64,000 bases of DNA from an uncultured Mediterranea sp. (GTDB lineage: Bacteria; Bacteroidota; Bacteroidia; Bacteroidales; Bacteroidaceae): positions 124,001-188,000 of the forward strand of contig CALZEQ010000001.1 of assembly GCA_945641355.1 (NCBI GenBank), written 5' to 3'. This document shows positions 7,607-14,451 of this stretch, piece by piece. The notes beneath the pieces are model-generated. The model searched no databases, was not told the origin of the DNA, and saw only the letters and a list, made by a program, of their open reading frames with translations. The position numbers and the translations under genes are program-made. Positions within the stretch are counted from its first letter, which is position 1, and the number at the start of each line of letters is the position of its first letter.

Positions 7607-8170
7607 TTATTTTCTTTTTATAATAAGTGTTTCATCTACATACACATCGCTGCTTCTATTGTCAGAATCGATTGATATATGTGAGTACTTTGAATTAGGA
7701 TTCTGATTTATGATAATTACCATGTTCCAATACGCATTGCATGGAATAGCAGACCCTGGATCCAAACAAAATAATTTTGTTATTTCATTATTTCTTTCCT
7801 CATAGCCAATTGCTAAAATAGCATGTGTTCCACCTTGTTTGAATACTTCTGCTATCATAATTGGTTCATCGCAATCTAAACATTGTCTAATTGCACTCAA
7901 CATCTTTTGCTGCCGGTCTTCATCAGGAGGCACTGCCGAACCTGTCATGATAAACTGGCCTATGCCCTTACTATGGTCAACGGCAAAACGCACTGCATCC
8001 CAAAGCTGTGGGATAACCTGCCATTCGTCGAGAAGTTTGGGCTTCTCTCCTTCAAGCAGGGCGTTGATGTTCATTTCTGCAAGAATCTGGTTCTTGTTGA
8101 AATTCATAGGATCGGAAACATAATTGACACTTTTGCGTGTTGTTCCGATGTAGTAGTCTTTCCACACCAC
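7607..8170 (-). CDS. Chimeric ORF: ATPase fragment fused to a peptidase-like C-terminus
   Basis: This 187-codon frame has two unrelated parts. Codons up to GSAVPPDE (about residue 83) match the middle of the DUF4143/AAA_14 ATPase family, including PKLLDEWQVIPQLWDAVRF and QFIMTGSAVP (Walker B region). From about residue 85 it switches to a tail with GGTHAILAIGYEE and LFCLDPG, which resembles the His/Asp half of a C39- or papain-like peptidase; the Cys-bearing half is missing. The ATPase P-loop lies upstream in another frame. The first codon of this frame is probably not a real start. I regard the whole as debris of two genes joined by deletion. Confidence 0.6.
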   Translation of the reverse strand: MVWKDYYIGTTRKSVNYVSDPMNFNKNQILAEMNINALLEGEKPKLLDEWQVIPQLWDAVRFAVDHSKGIGQFIMTGSAVPPDEDRQQKMLSAIRQCLDCDEPIMIAEVFKQGGTHAILAIGYEERNNEITKLFCLDPGSAIPCNAYWNMVIIINQNPNSKYSHISIDSDNRSSDVYVDETLIIKRK

Positions 8171-8259
8171 TTGGGGCCTTCCACAAGTACAGCTCCTGAA
8201 GACTTCAGCTTTTTCTGAAGAATGATGTCTGTAATACGTTTTTTATATTTATAGTCCAT
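7917..8259 (-). pseudogene. DUF4143/AAA_14-type ATPase, frameshifted and truncated
   Basis: The frame from ATG at 8257-8259 reads MDYKYKKRITDIILQKKLKS and then VLVEGPKWCGKTTTSEQ, a perfect start and P-loop for these Bacteroides ATPases. At the run TTTT (8131-8134, AAAA on the coding strand) the frame breaks. One extra A would restore KSVNYVSDP and join it to the frame that continues through the Walker B region. Homology ends near 7917, where an unrelated tail begins, so roughly three quarters of the usual length of about 400 residues is gone. A single-base read error could explain the frameshift but not the truncation. Confidence 0.75.
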
Positions 8260-8334
8260 CACATCTGTATCTTATTGATTATGTGGGCGTAAATATATAA
8301 ATAATCTGTTAATTCACAAAGCTTTTTATAAAAA

Positions 8335-8395
8335 TTCCGTAAAATATGGATTATTTTTCCGTGAATTGTGGAAATGATATTCCGTAATATGAGGA
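8335..8395. repeat. Three TTCCGT-led repeats, period 22-23 bp
   Basis: TTCCGTAAAATATGG (8335), TTCCGTGAATTGTGG (8357) and TTCCGTAATATGAGG (8380) form a short degenerate tandem array with spacing 22 and 23 bases, upstream of the frameshifted ATPase. The spacing places each copy on the same DNA face. A binding array or old operator is possible. The third copy lies inside the small ORF at 8351-8461. Confidence 0.5.
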
Positions 8396-8461
8396 TAACT
8401 CGTCCCGTTTCTTCTGCAACGATGCTGCTTTATCAGACGTTAATTGTGGCGAATTCGCCAT
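8351..8461 (-). CDS. Possible 36-residue ORF or gene fragment
   Basis: MANSPQLTSDKAASLQKKRD opens a short helical peptide that ends FPQFTEK. The frame is open upstream for 16 further codons (..SCLRQTAEI), so it may be the end of a lost gene rather than a gene. Nearby on the same strand, 8512-8580 holds 22 codons reading NSTGRDGDYDNLI and ending GWDN, which also looks like a protein tail. Neither is recognised. Together they suggest that the stretch between the ATPase remnant and rng is gene debris. Confidence 0.3.
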   Translation of the reverse strand: MANSPQLTSDKAASLQKKRDELSSYYGISFPQFTEK

Positions 8462-8588
8462 AATTTCTGCTGTTTGACGAAGACAAGAAGTCGTTTTGTA
8501 TGTGTTAATATCTAATTATCCCATCCAATCAAAGACGTGATGAGATTGTCGTAGTCGCCGTCTCTTCCTGTGCTGTTGTAGGCGGAAA

Positions 8589-8626
8589 GAGAAGAGGCTG
8601 TGCTTTGGCGGGCACAGCCTCTTCTC
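8589..8626. terminator. Terminator of rng
   Basis: Perfect 15-base arms, 8589-8603 (GAGAAGAGGCTGTGC) and 8612-8626, around an 8-base loop directly after the rng stop codon. The T tract on the minus strand is weak (CTTTCC), but the stem is strong. Confidence 0.8.
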
Positions 8627-10201
8627 CTATTTGATTTCGATTTCTTCCTTCATGTCAATCTCTTCCCCGTTCGGGTCGTAGAAGACATATTGCAGAAAGG
8701 CAAGTTTCTGGCTGGGAATAATCTTCAGGCCAAATCCGTACTTCATCTGCCATTTGCGCTTCAGCGAAACAATTCCCTGATTGATGTAAGCGGCGATGTA
8801 CGGATGGACGTGCAACGAGAATTTCTTTATCTTCAGCTTGTTGGTAAGGTAGTCAATCTTGCTCTCCAGCGTATCGGTGAAGAGGATGGACGACTTGATG
8901 GTGCCTTTGCCGAAGCAGGTGGGGCAGGTCTCTGTGGTGTCTACGTCCATGGCCGGACGTACGCGCTGCCGGGTAATCTGCATCAGGCCGAACTTGCTCA
9001 GCGGCAAGATGTTGTGCCGAGCTCTGTCCTTCTGCATGTTGTGGCACATGCGCTCGTAGAGTTTCTGCCGGTTTTCGGCTTCGTTCATGTCGATGAAGTC
9101 CACCACGATGATGCCTCCCATATCCCTCAGCCGGAGCTGGCGTGCCAGTTCGTCGGCGGCACCGAGGTTGACTTCCAGGGCGTTGGCTTCCTGCCCGTTG
9201 GCGTTCTTGGTGCGGTTGCCGCTGTTCACATCCACTACGTGGAGTGCTTCGGTGTGCTCGATGATGAGGTATGCGCCGCTCTTGTAGGAGACGGTCTTGC
9301 CGAACGATGACTTGATCTGTTTGGTGATGGCGAAGTTGTCGTAAATGGGGAGTTGTCCTTTGTAGAGCTTGACAATCTCCGCCCGTTCGGGTGCAATCAG
9401 CGTCACGTAGTCCTTGATTTCGTGGAAAACGGTTTCGTTGTTCACGTAGATGTTTTCGAAAGAGGGGTTGAACAGGTCGCGCAGCAGTCCCACGGCGCGG
9501 CTGGTCTCTTCGTAAATCAGGGTAGGGTATTTGGTGGCCTTCTGCACTTTGGTGATGGCGTCATCCCAGTGTTTCAGCAGCACTTTAAGCTCTCCGTCGA
9601 GCTCGGCTACCCGTTTACCTTCGGCTACGGTGCGGACGATGACGCCGAAGTTCTTCGGCTTGATGCTCATCAGCAGCTGCTTGAGGCGGGCGCGCTCTTC
9701 GCTCGATTTAATCTTTTGGGACACGGAAACCTTGTCGTTGAAGGGGATGAGCACGAGGTACCTGCCGGCAAACGACAGCTCGGAGGTGAGGCGCGGCCCC
9801 TTGGTGGAGATGGGTTCCTTGACTATCTGCACCACTACTTCTTGTCCTACCTTGAGTGTGGTGGCCACTGTGCCGTCTTTTTCAAGGTCGGGAAGTATGG
9901 TTGCTTTGGTGATGGGATTGAGTTTCTTCTTGTCGCTTAAAGTCTGCTTAACGTATTTCTCTAACGAGTTGAACTGAGGTCCTAAATCCTGGTAGTGAAG
10001 AAAAGCGTCTTTCTCGTATCCGACGTCCACAAAGCAGGCATTCAGACCGGGCATCAGTTTCCTGACGCGGCCTAAATACATGTTGCCCACCGAGAAGGAG
10101 ATGTTTCTCCCCTCGCTCTGCAGCTCTACCAGCTGTTTGTCCTCCAGCAGGGCGATAGAGACCTCTTTGGGCTGTACGTCAACTACAAGTTCGCTTGTCA
10201 C
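8627..10201 (-). CDS. rng: Ribonuclease G/E
   Basis: Endoribonuclease of the RNase E/G family, acting in rRNA and mRNA processing. The 524-residue protein lacks the long C-terminal scaffold of RNase E and so is RNase G-like. It has an S1 RNA-binding domain (about residues 35-130), the metal-binding catalytic aspartates in HVVDVNSGNRT and GIIVVDFIDM (near residues 320 and 362), and a zinc-link motif CPTCFGKG near residue 427. The start is a GTG at 10199-10201; no ATG fits. A hairpin candidate in the leader (10232-10256) and the COX24-like mini-gene lie upstream, in the usual Bacteroidales HU-rng order. Confidence 0.95.
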   Translation of the reverse strand: MTSELVVDVQPKEVSIALLEDKQLVELQSEGRNISFSVGNMYLGRVRKLMPGLNACFVDVGYEKDAFLHYQDLGPQFNSLEKYVKQTLSDKKKLNPITKATILPDLEKDGTVATTLKVGQEVVVQIVKEPISTKGPRLTSELSFAGRYLVLIPFNDKVSVSQKIKSSEERARLKQLLMSIKPKNFGVIVRTVAEGKRVAELDGELKVLLKHWDDAITKVQKATKYPTLIYEETSRAVGLLRDLFNPSFENIYVNNETVFHEIKDYVTLIAPERAEIVKLYKGQLPIYDNFAITKQIKSSFGKTVSYKSGAYLIIEHTEALHVVDVNSGNRTKNANGQEANALEVNLGAADELARQLRLRDMGGIIVVDFIDMNEAENRQKLYERMCHNMQKDRARHNILPLSKFGLMQITRQRVRPAMDVDTTETCPTCFGKGTIKSSILFTDTLESKIDYLTNKLKIKKFSLHVHPYIAAYINQGIVSLKRKWQMKYGFGLKIIPSQKLAFLQYVFYDPNGEEIDMKEEIEIK

Positions 10202-10231
10202 AATACACGTTTTTTAGTTCTGTTTCCGCTT

Positions 10232-10256
10232 CGTCCCTCTCGCCTGTGGCGGGAGG
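10232..10256 (-). promoter_or_regulatory. GC-rich hairpin in the rng leader
   Basis: CCCTCTCGCC and GGCGGGAGGG pair with one mismatch around TGT, 30 bases before the rng GTG start. RNase E-type genes are often autoregulated through leader structures, so this is a candidate site, but nothing here proves it. Confidence 0.35.
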
Positions 10257-10289
10257 GGGCGGTCTTCCAAATAAATCGGTCACGTAAAC

Positions 10290-10334
10290 AAAGAACAAAC
10301 TCGCGAGACATTTTGCTTCACAAGTTTGTTCTTT
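10290..10334. terminator. Hairpin between the COX24-like mini-gene and rng
   Basis: Perfect 12-base arms AAAGAACAAACT (10290-10301) and AGTTTGTTCTTT (10323-10334). On the minus strand it is followed by GTTTACG. It separates the HU/mini-gene unit from rng and may terminate or attenuate. Confidence 0.65.
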
Positions 10335-10358
10335 ATTTCGTCTTTCAGACTGAAAAGA

Positions 10359-10451
10359 TTACTTCTTGCTCTTATGTCTGTTCTTTCTCAGTCTTTTTTT
10401 ACGCTTGTGCGTAGACATTTTATGTCTTTTTTTCTTCTTTCCGCTTGGCAT
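10359..10451 (-). CDS. COX24/AURKAIP1-domain small basic protein
   Basis: A 30-residue, almost entirely basic peptide: MPSGKKKKRHKMSTHKRKKR, then LRKNRHKSKK and stop. Bacteroidetes genomes carry this conserved mini-gene, annotated as an AURKAIP1/COX24 domain protein. The mitochondrial relative is the small-subunit ribosomal protein mS38, so a ribosomal role here is a fair inference, not something the sequence proves. It is too short for most gene callers. It lies between HU and rng on the same strand, followed by its own hairpin. Confidence 0.8.
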   Translation of the reverse strand: MPSGKKKKRHKMSTHKRKKRLRKNRHKSKK

Positions 10452-10486
10452 AGCTTCAAAATTTTATGGGTTAATACTATGGTTTG

Positions 10487-10762
10487 TTATTTCTTCACTG
10501 AGAGGGTGAATGTCTTTGCGGGCTTGAATGCCGGAATGTTATGTTCGGGGATGATGATGGTTGTGCTCTTGGAGATGTTGCGGGCTGTCTTCTGCGCTCT
10601 CTTCTTCACTACAAAACTACCAAATCCGCGGAGATAAACATTTTCATCCTTAGTCAAGGAGGATTTCACTGCTTCCATGAATGCTTCTACGGTTGTAAGA
10701 ACAGTTGTCTTATCAATGCCGGTATTCTTAGCAATCTCGTTTACAATATCAGCTTTAGTCAT
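10487..10762 (-). CDS. HU family DNA-binding protein
   Basis: A 91-residue nucleoid protein. It has the HU dimerisation helices (MTKADIVNEIAKNTGIDKTT), the conserved LRGFGSFVVKKRAQKTARN segment and the beta-arm region. The arm tip reads IIIPEHNIPAFKP, the Bacteroidetes form of the RNP motif, followed by KPAKTF. It bends and compacts DNA without strong sequence preference. A TATATTTG promoter element lies at 10814-10821 on the minus strand. The COX24-like mini-gene follows 36 bases downstream, so the two are probably co-transcribed. Confidence 0.93.
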   Translation of the reverse strand: MTKADIVNEIAKNTGIDKTTVLTTVEAFMEAVKSSLTKDENVYLRGFGSFVVKKRAQKTARNISKSTTIIIPEHNIPAFKPAKTFTLSVKK

Positions 10763-10813
10763 TTTTCTTTAAAAAAAATATTATTACTATAGTTTTCCTA
10801 AATTTTTGGACTG

Positions 10814-10821
10814 CAAATATA
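10814..10821 (-). promoter_or_regulatory. -7 element of the HU promoter
   Basis: TATATTTG on the minus strand matches TAnnTTTG, 52 bases before the HU start. No good -33 partner is visible. Confidence 0.5.
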
Positions 10822-10908
10822 TAGCTTTTCCGCGTCTCTGAAAAATATATTTCGGAGATTTTTTTGAAAAAGTCCTTCTAAGGGCTTCTGTCTGCGTTAA
10901 AAAAGAGC

Positions 10909-10916
10909 TATTTTTG
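10909..10916 (+). promoter_or_regulatory. -7 element immediately before mutY
   Basis: TATTTTTG ends only four bases before the mutY ATG at 10921. With the usual 4-7 base distance to the transcript start, the mRNA would begin at or inside the start codon, so mutY may be translated from a leaderless message. Confidence 0.5.
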
Positions 10917-10920
10917 CGGC

Positions 10921-11961
10921 ATGAACAGATTCAGCGAAACTTTGATTGAGTGGTACGGGGCGAACGGAAGGGACCTGCCGTGGCGGAAAACCAGCGATCC
11001 GTACCGGATATGGATATCGGAAATCGTTTTACAGCAGACCCGCGTGGCGCAGGGAATGGACTATTTCAGGCGTTTCATGGAGCGATTCCCTGACGTGACG
11101 TCGCTGGCCGAAGCCCCCGAGGACGAGGTGATGCGCTGCTGGCAGGGACTGGGCTACTATTCGCGTGCCCGCAACCTGCACGAAGCGGCACGCAGCATGA
11201 ACGGACGTTTTCCCGACACCTATCAGGGGGTACGTGCCCTGAAGGGGGTGGGCGACTATACGGCGGCAGCCATCTGCTCGTTTGCCTACCAGATGCCCTA
11301 TGCGGTGGTGGACGGCAATGTCTACAGGGTGCTGGCCCGCTACTGGGGCATTGATACGCCCATCGATTCGACCGAAGGCAAGAAGCTGTTTGCCCGGCTG
11401 GCACAGGAACTGCTGGACCCGCGCCGACCGGCGCTGCACAACCAGGCCATCATGGACTTCGGTGCGTTGCAGTGTACGCCGCAGTCGCCTGCCTGCCGGG
11501 AGTGTCCGCTTGCCGACAGCTGTCAGGCACTGGCCTCGGGACAGGTGGATCGCCTGCCCGTGAAGCGGCACAAGACGCAGGTGACCGAACGATTCTTTTA
11601 CTATATATATGTACGTGCGGGAGCGTGTACCTATCTGCATAAGCGGCAGGGAGCGGACATCTGGCAGAACCTGTATGAGTTGCCGCTGCTGGAGAGCGAC
11701 AGACCGTTGGCCGAGGAGGAGTTCCTGCAGTGGCCCCGCCTGCACGCGCTGTTCCCCGGCGGCTGTCTGCCCGAACTGCACAGGTGCTGTGCCCGCATGA
11801 AGCACGTGTTGTCCCATCAGATACTCTATGCCGACTTCTACGAGGTGCAGCTGCCCGAAGAGGCCGAACCCTTTGCCGGCTGCCTGAAGGTAAGACGTGA
11901 GGAGCTGGAACAGTATGCCATTCCGCGCCTGATAGAGGCTTTTCTGGAAAAATATGCATAA
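10921..11961 (+). CDS. mutY: A/G-specific adenine DNA glycosylase
   Basis: Removes adenine mispaired with 8-oxoguanine. The 346-residue protein has the HhH-GPD fold: the LPWRKTSDPYRIWISEIVLQ start with the catalytic glutamate, a helix-hairpin-helix at LKGVGDYTAAAI and the catalytic aspartate in YAVVDGNVYRVLAR. A [4Fe-4S] loop C-x6-C-x2-C-x5-C (CTPQSPACRECPLADSC) follows near residues 181-197. The C-terminal Nudix-like domain recognises 8-oxoG. It heads the conserved mutY-ssb-gldE cluster of Bacteroidetes. Confidence 0.96.
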   Translation: MNRFSETLIEWYGANGRDLPWRKTSDPYRIWISEIVLQQTRVAQGMDYFRRFMERFPDVTSLAEAPEDEVMRCWQGLGYYSRARNLHEAARSMNGRFPDTYQGVRALKGVGDYTAAAICSFAYQMPYAVVDGNVYRVLARYWGIDTPIDSTEGKKLFARLAQELLDPRRPALHNQAIMDFGALQCTPQSPACRECPLADSCQALASGQVDRLPVKRHKTQVTERFFYYIYVRAGACTYLHKRQGADIWQNLYELPLLESDRPLAEEEFLQWPRLHALFPGGCLPELHRCCARMKHVLSHQILYADFYEVQLPEEAEPFAGCLKVRREELEQYAIPRLIEAFLEKYA

Positions 11962-12033
11962 AAGTTGGGAGGAAGTTTGCAAGATGCGGATATTCTCGTT
12001 AATTTTGGCCTCAAAATATAAATCTGTGATGAT

Positions 12034-12435
12034 ATGTCGGTAAATAAAGTGATATTGATAGGCAATGTAGGTCAGGATCCGAAGATTACGTACTACGAGG
12101 GTGGCAACTGTGTGGCTCAGCTCTCGTTGGCTACTACGGAGAAAGGCTATACCTTGCAGAATGGTACGCAGATTCCCGATCGTACGGAGTGGCACAACCT
12201 GGTGTTCCGCGGCAAGCTGGGCGAGGTTGTGGACAAGTATGTGCACAAGGGTGACAAGCTTTATGCGGAAGGGAAGATACGCACCCGCTCATACGATGAC
12301 CAGGCCGGCATCAAGCGGTATGTCACCGAAATCTTTGTGGATAACATGGAGATGCTGACCCCGCGTCAGGCTGCTTCGGTGCAGCCGTCTGCCACACCGC
12401 AACCGACGAATCCCGTCGTCACCGATTCGTATTAA
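12034..12435 (+). CDS. ssb: Single-stranded DNA-binding protein
   Basis: OB-fold protein that coats single-stranded DNA in replication and repair. The 133-residue product starts MSVNKVILIGNVGQDPKITY and has the conserved TEWHNLVFRGKLGEVVDKYV and KIRTRSYDD segments. After the OB fold (about residue 105) comes a short proline- and glutamine-containing tail ending NPVVTDSY. The acidic DD(I/L)PF-type tip that recruits partners in many SSBs is absent, and other frames at the 3' end do not restore it. It sits between mutY and gldE. Confidence 0.94.
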   Translation: MSVNKVILIGNVGQDPKITYYEGGNCVAQLSLATTEKGYTLQNGTQIPDRTEWHNLVFRGKLGEVVDKYVHKGDKLYAEGKIRTRSYDDQAGIKRYVTEIFVDNMEMLTPRQAASVQPSATPQPTNPVVTDSY

Positions 12436-12458
12436 TTGTTTCACTAAAACCCTACTCT

Positions 12459-13823
12459 TTGGATCCGGACGCTTATTTATGCCAGTTGGCAGATGTATTT
12501 AACGGTATAACCGTACAGACACCCTCTATTTCGGCCCTGATAGCCATTGTGCTGGCAGGCGGACTGCTGCTCGTGTCGGGCTTTGCCTCCGCTGCCGAGA
12601 TTGCCTTCTTTTCGCTCTCACCCTCCGACCTGAATACGGTGGCCGAGGGAAAACATCCTTCGGATGAACGAATCAGCAACCTGCTTGCAGATACGGAGCG
12701 GCTGCTGGCTACGATATTGATTACGAATAACTTCGTGAACGTGACCATCATCATGCTCTGCAACTTCTTCTTCATGCAGGTGTTCACGTTTGCCTCGCCG
12801 CTGGCCGAATTCTTGGTGCTGACGGTGATACTGACCTTCCTGCTGCTGCTTTTCGGCGAAATCATGCCGAAAATCTATTCGGCACAGAAGACGCTGGCGT
12901 TCTGCCGCATGGCGGCACCCGGCATCACCATGTTCCGTTCGCTCTTCTATCCGCTGGCCTCGCTGCTGGTACACTCCACCTCGTTCATCAACAGGCATGT
13001 GGCCCGGAAGAACCACAACATCTCGGTGGACGAACTGTCGCACGCACTGGAGCTGACGGACAAGGCGGAGATATCGGAGGAGAACAACCTGCTGGAGGGT
13101 ATCATCCGATTCGGCGGAGAGACGGCCAAGGAAATCATGACTTCGCGTCTGGACGTGGTGGACCTGGACATCCGCACACCCTATAAGGAGGTGCTGAAGT
13201 GCATTGTGGAGAATGCCTATTCGCGCATCCCGGTCTATGCCGACAACCGCGACAACATCAAGGGCGTGCTTTACATCAAGGACCTGCTGCCGCACCTGAA
13301 CAAGGGCGACAACTTCCGCTGGCAGTCGCTGATACGCCCTGCCTACTTCGTACCCGAAACGAAGATGATTGACGACCTGCTGCGCGACTTCCAGGCCAAC
13401 AAGATACACATCGCCATCGTGGTGGATGAGTTCGGGGGCACCTCGGGCATCGTGACCATGGAGGATATCATCGAGGAGATTGTGGGTGAGATTCACGACG
13501 AGTACGATGACGAGGAGCGTACCTACACGGTGCTGAATGCCAACACGTGGGTGTTTGAGGCCAAGACGCAGCTGACAGACTTCTACAAAATCACGAAGCT
13601 GGACGAGGATACCTTTGACGAGGTGGCGGGCGATGCCGACACGCTGGCCGGCCTGCTGCTGGAGCTGAAGGGAGAGTTCCCGGCACTCCATGAGAAGGTG
13701 ATCTACGGACGCTATGAGTTTGAGGTGCTGGAGATGGACAACCGCCGCATCCTGAAGGTGAAGTTCACCATCGGGGAGACGGACGACAAGGAGGGGAAAG
13801 ATGGCACTCTTCCTACAGCATAA
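12459..13823 (+). CDS. gldE: GldE/CorC-type membrane protein with CBS domains
   Basis: A 454-residue CNNM/CorC-like protein. It has a DUF21 membrane domain with about four helices (residues 25-160), two CBS domains (about 215-335, including YSRIPVYADNRDNIKGVLY and IHIAIVVDEFGGTSGIV) and a C-terminal CorC_HlyC transporter-associated domain. It starts with TTG at 12459; no ATG gives the whole family N-terminus. In gliding Bacteroidetes GldE supports the gliding and secretion apparatus and neighbours gldD. Bacteroides do not glide, and here a phosphopantetheinyl transferase follows instead. A metal transport role is plausible. The next gene overlaps by 23 bases. Confidence 0.88.
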   Translation: MDPDAYLCQLADVFNGITVQTPSISALIAIVLAGGLLLVSGFASAAEIAFFSLSPSDLNTVAEGKHPSDERISNLLADTERLLATILITNNFVNVTIIMLCNFFFMQVFTFASPLAEFLVLTVILTFLLLLFGEIMPKIYSAQKTLAFCRMAAPGITMFRSLFYPLASLLVHSTSFINRHVARKNHNISVDELSHALELTDKAEISEENNLLEGIIRFGGETAKEIMTSRLDVVDLDIRTPYKEVLKCIVENAYSRIPVYADNRDNIKGVLYIKDLLPHLNKGDNFRWQSLIRPAYFVPETKMIDDLLRDFQANKIHIAIVVDEFGGTSGIVTMEDIIEEIVGEIHDEYDDEERTYTVLNANTWVFEAKTQLTDFYKITKLDEDTFDEVAGDADTLAGLLLELKGEFPALHEKVIYGRYEFEVLEMDNRRILKVKFTIGETDDKEGKDGTLPTA

Positions 13824-14451
13824 GGAGCCCGGGTGGCTGCTGGGAATCTGGAAGATGGAAGAGTCTCTGGACGAGGTACGCCATGCGCTGGACGATGAAC
13901 CGTTGTGGCAGCAGGCGCAGCGTGCGTTTGCATCGCCCCACCGCCGTCTGGAGTGGCTCTCGGTGCGTCTGCTGCTTTTCCGCCTCCTGGGCGAGCGCAA
14001 GGAGATAGCCTATCTCCCGTCGGGTAAGCCCTATCTGGCCGATGGCTCGGCATATATCAGCATCTCGCATACGAAGGGGTATGTGGCCCTGCTGGTAGGC
14101 GATTCTCCGGTGAGCATCGACATCGAACACTATTCCCCACGGGTACATCGGGTGGCATCCCGCTTCCTGCGCGCAGACGAGCAGGTTACGCCCTATCAAG
14201 GTGACCTGACGTGGGGCCTGTTGCTGCACTGGTCGGCCAAGGAAGTGTTGTTCAAGAGTTTGGAGCAGGACGAGGTGGACCTGCAGCGACATCTGCGGAT
14301 AGAACGGTTTGACACGCAGGAGGTCGGCCTCTTCCGGGCATACGAGTACCGCACGGAGGCAGCGGGCAGGGAGTATGCAATCTGTTACCGCCTCTTCCCC
14401 GACTTCGTGCTGACGTGGTGGGTTACATCCCCCGGTCCTTGGCCAGCGTGA
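13801..14451 (+). CDS. 4'-phosphopantetheinyl transferase superfamily protein
   Basis: Transfers phosphopantetheine from CoA to a carrier-protein serine. The 216-residue Sfp-type protein has SGKPYLADGSAYISISHTKG, the Mg-binding pair SIDIEHYS (Asp near residue 104) and WSAKEVLFKSL (Glu), all in proper order. It overlaps the gldE 3' end by 23 bases and so belongs to that operon. Its 3' end overlaps the convergent histidine kinase gene by 29 bases. No carrier protein or PKS/NRPS gene lies in the window, so fatty acid ACP is a possible but unproven substrate. Confidence 0.88.
   Translation: MALFLQHKEPGWLLGIWKMEESLDEVRHALDDEPLWQQAQRAFASPHRRLEWLSVRLLLFRLLGERKEIAYLPSGKPYLADGSAYISISHTKGYVALLVGDSPVSIDIEHYSPRVHRVASRFLRADEQVTPYQGDLTWGLLLHWSAKEVLFKSLEQDEVDLQRHLRIERFDTQEVGLFRAYEYRTEAAGREYAICYRLFPDFVLTWWVTSPGPWPA

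Noticed and set aside
7607..8170. A genuine 187-residue protein starting at 8170
   Set aside because: The first residues are out-of-frame P-loop sequence (MVWKDYYIGTT), and homology to the ATPase starts only after the frameshift point, so this start is artificial.
12618..14000. 460-codon minus-strand frame opposite gldE
   Set aside because: Low-complexity, Arg/His/Gln-rich, with no motif. gldE on the other strand has clear CBS and DUF21 domains.
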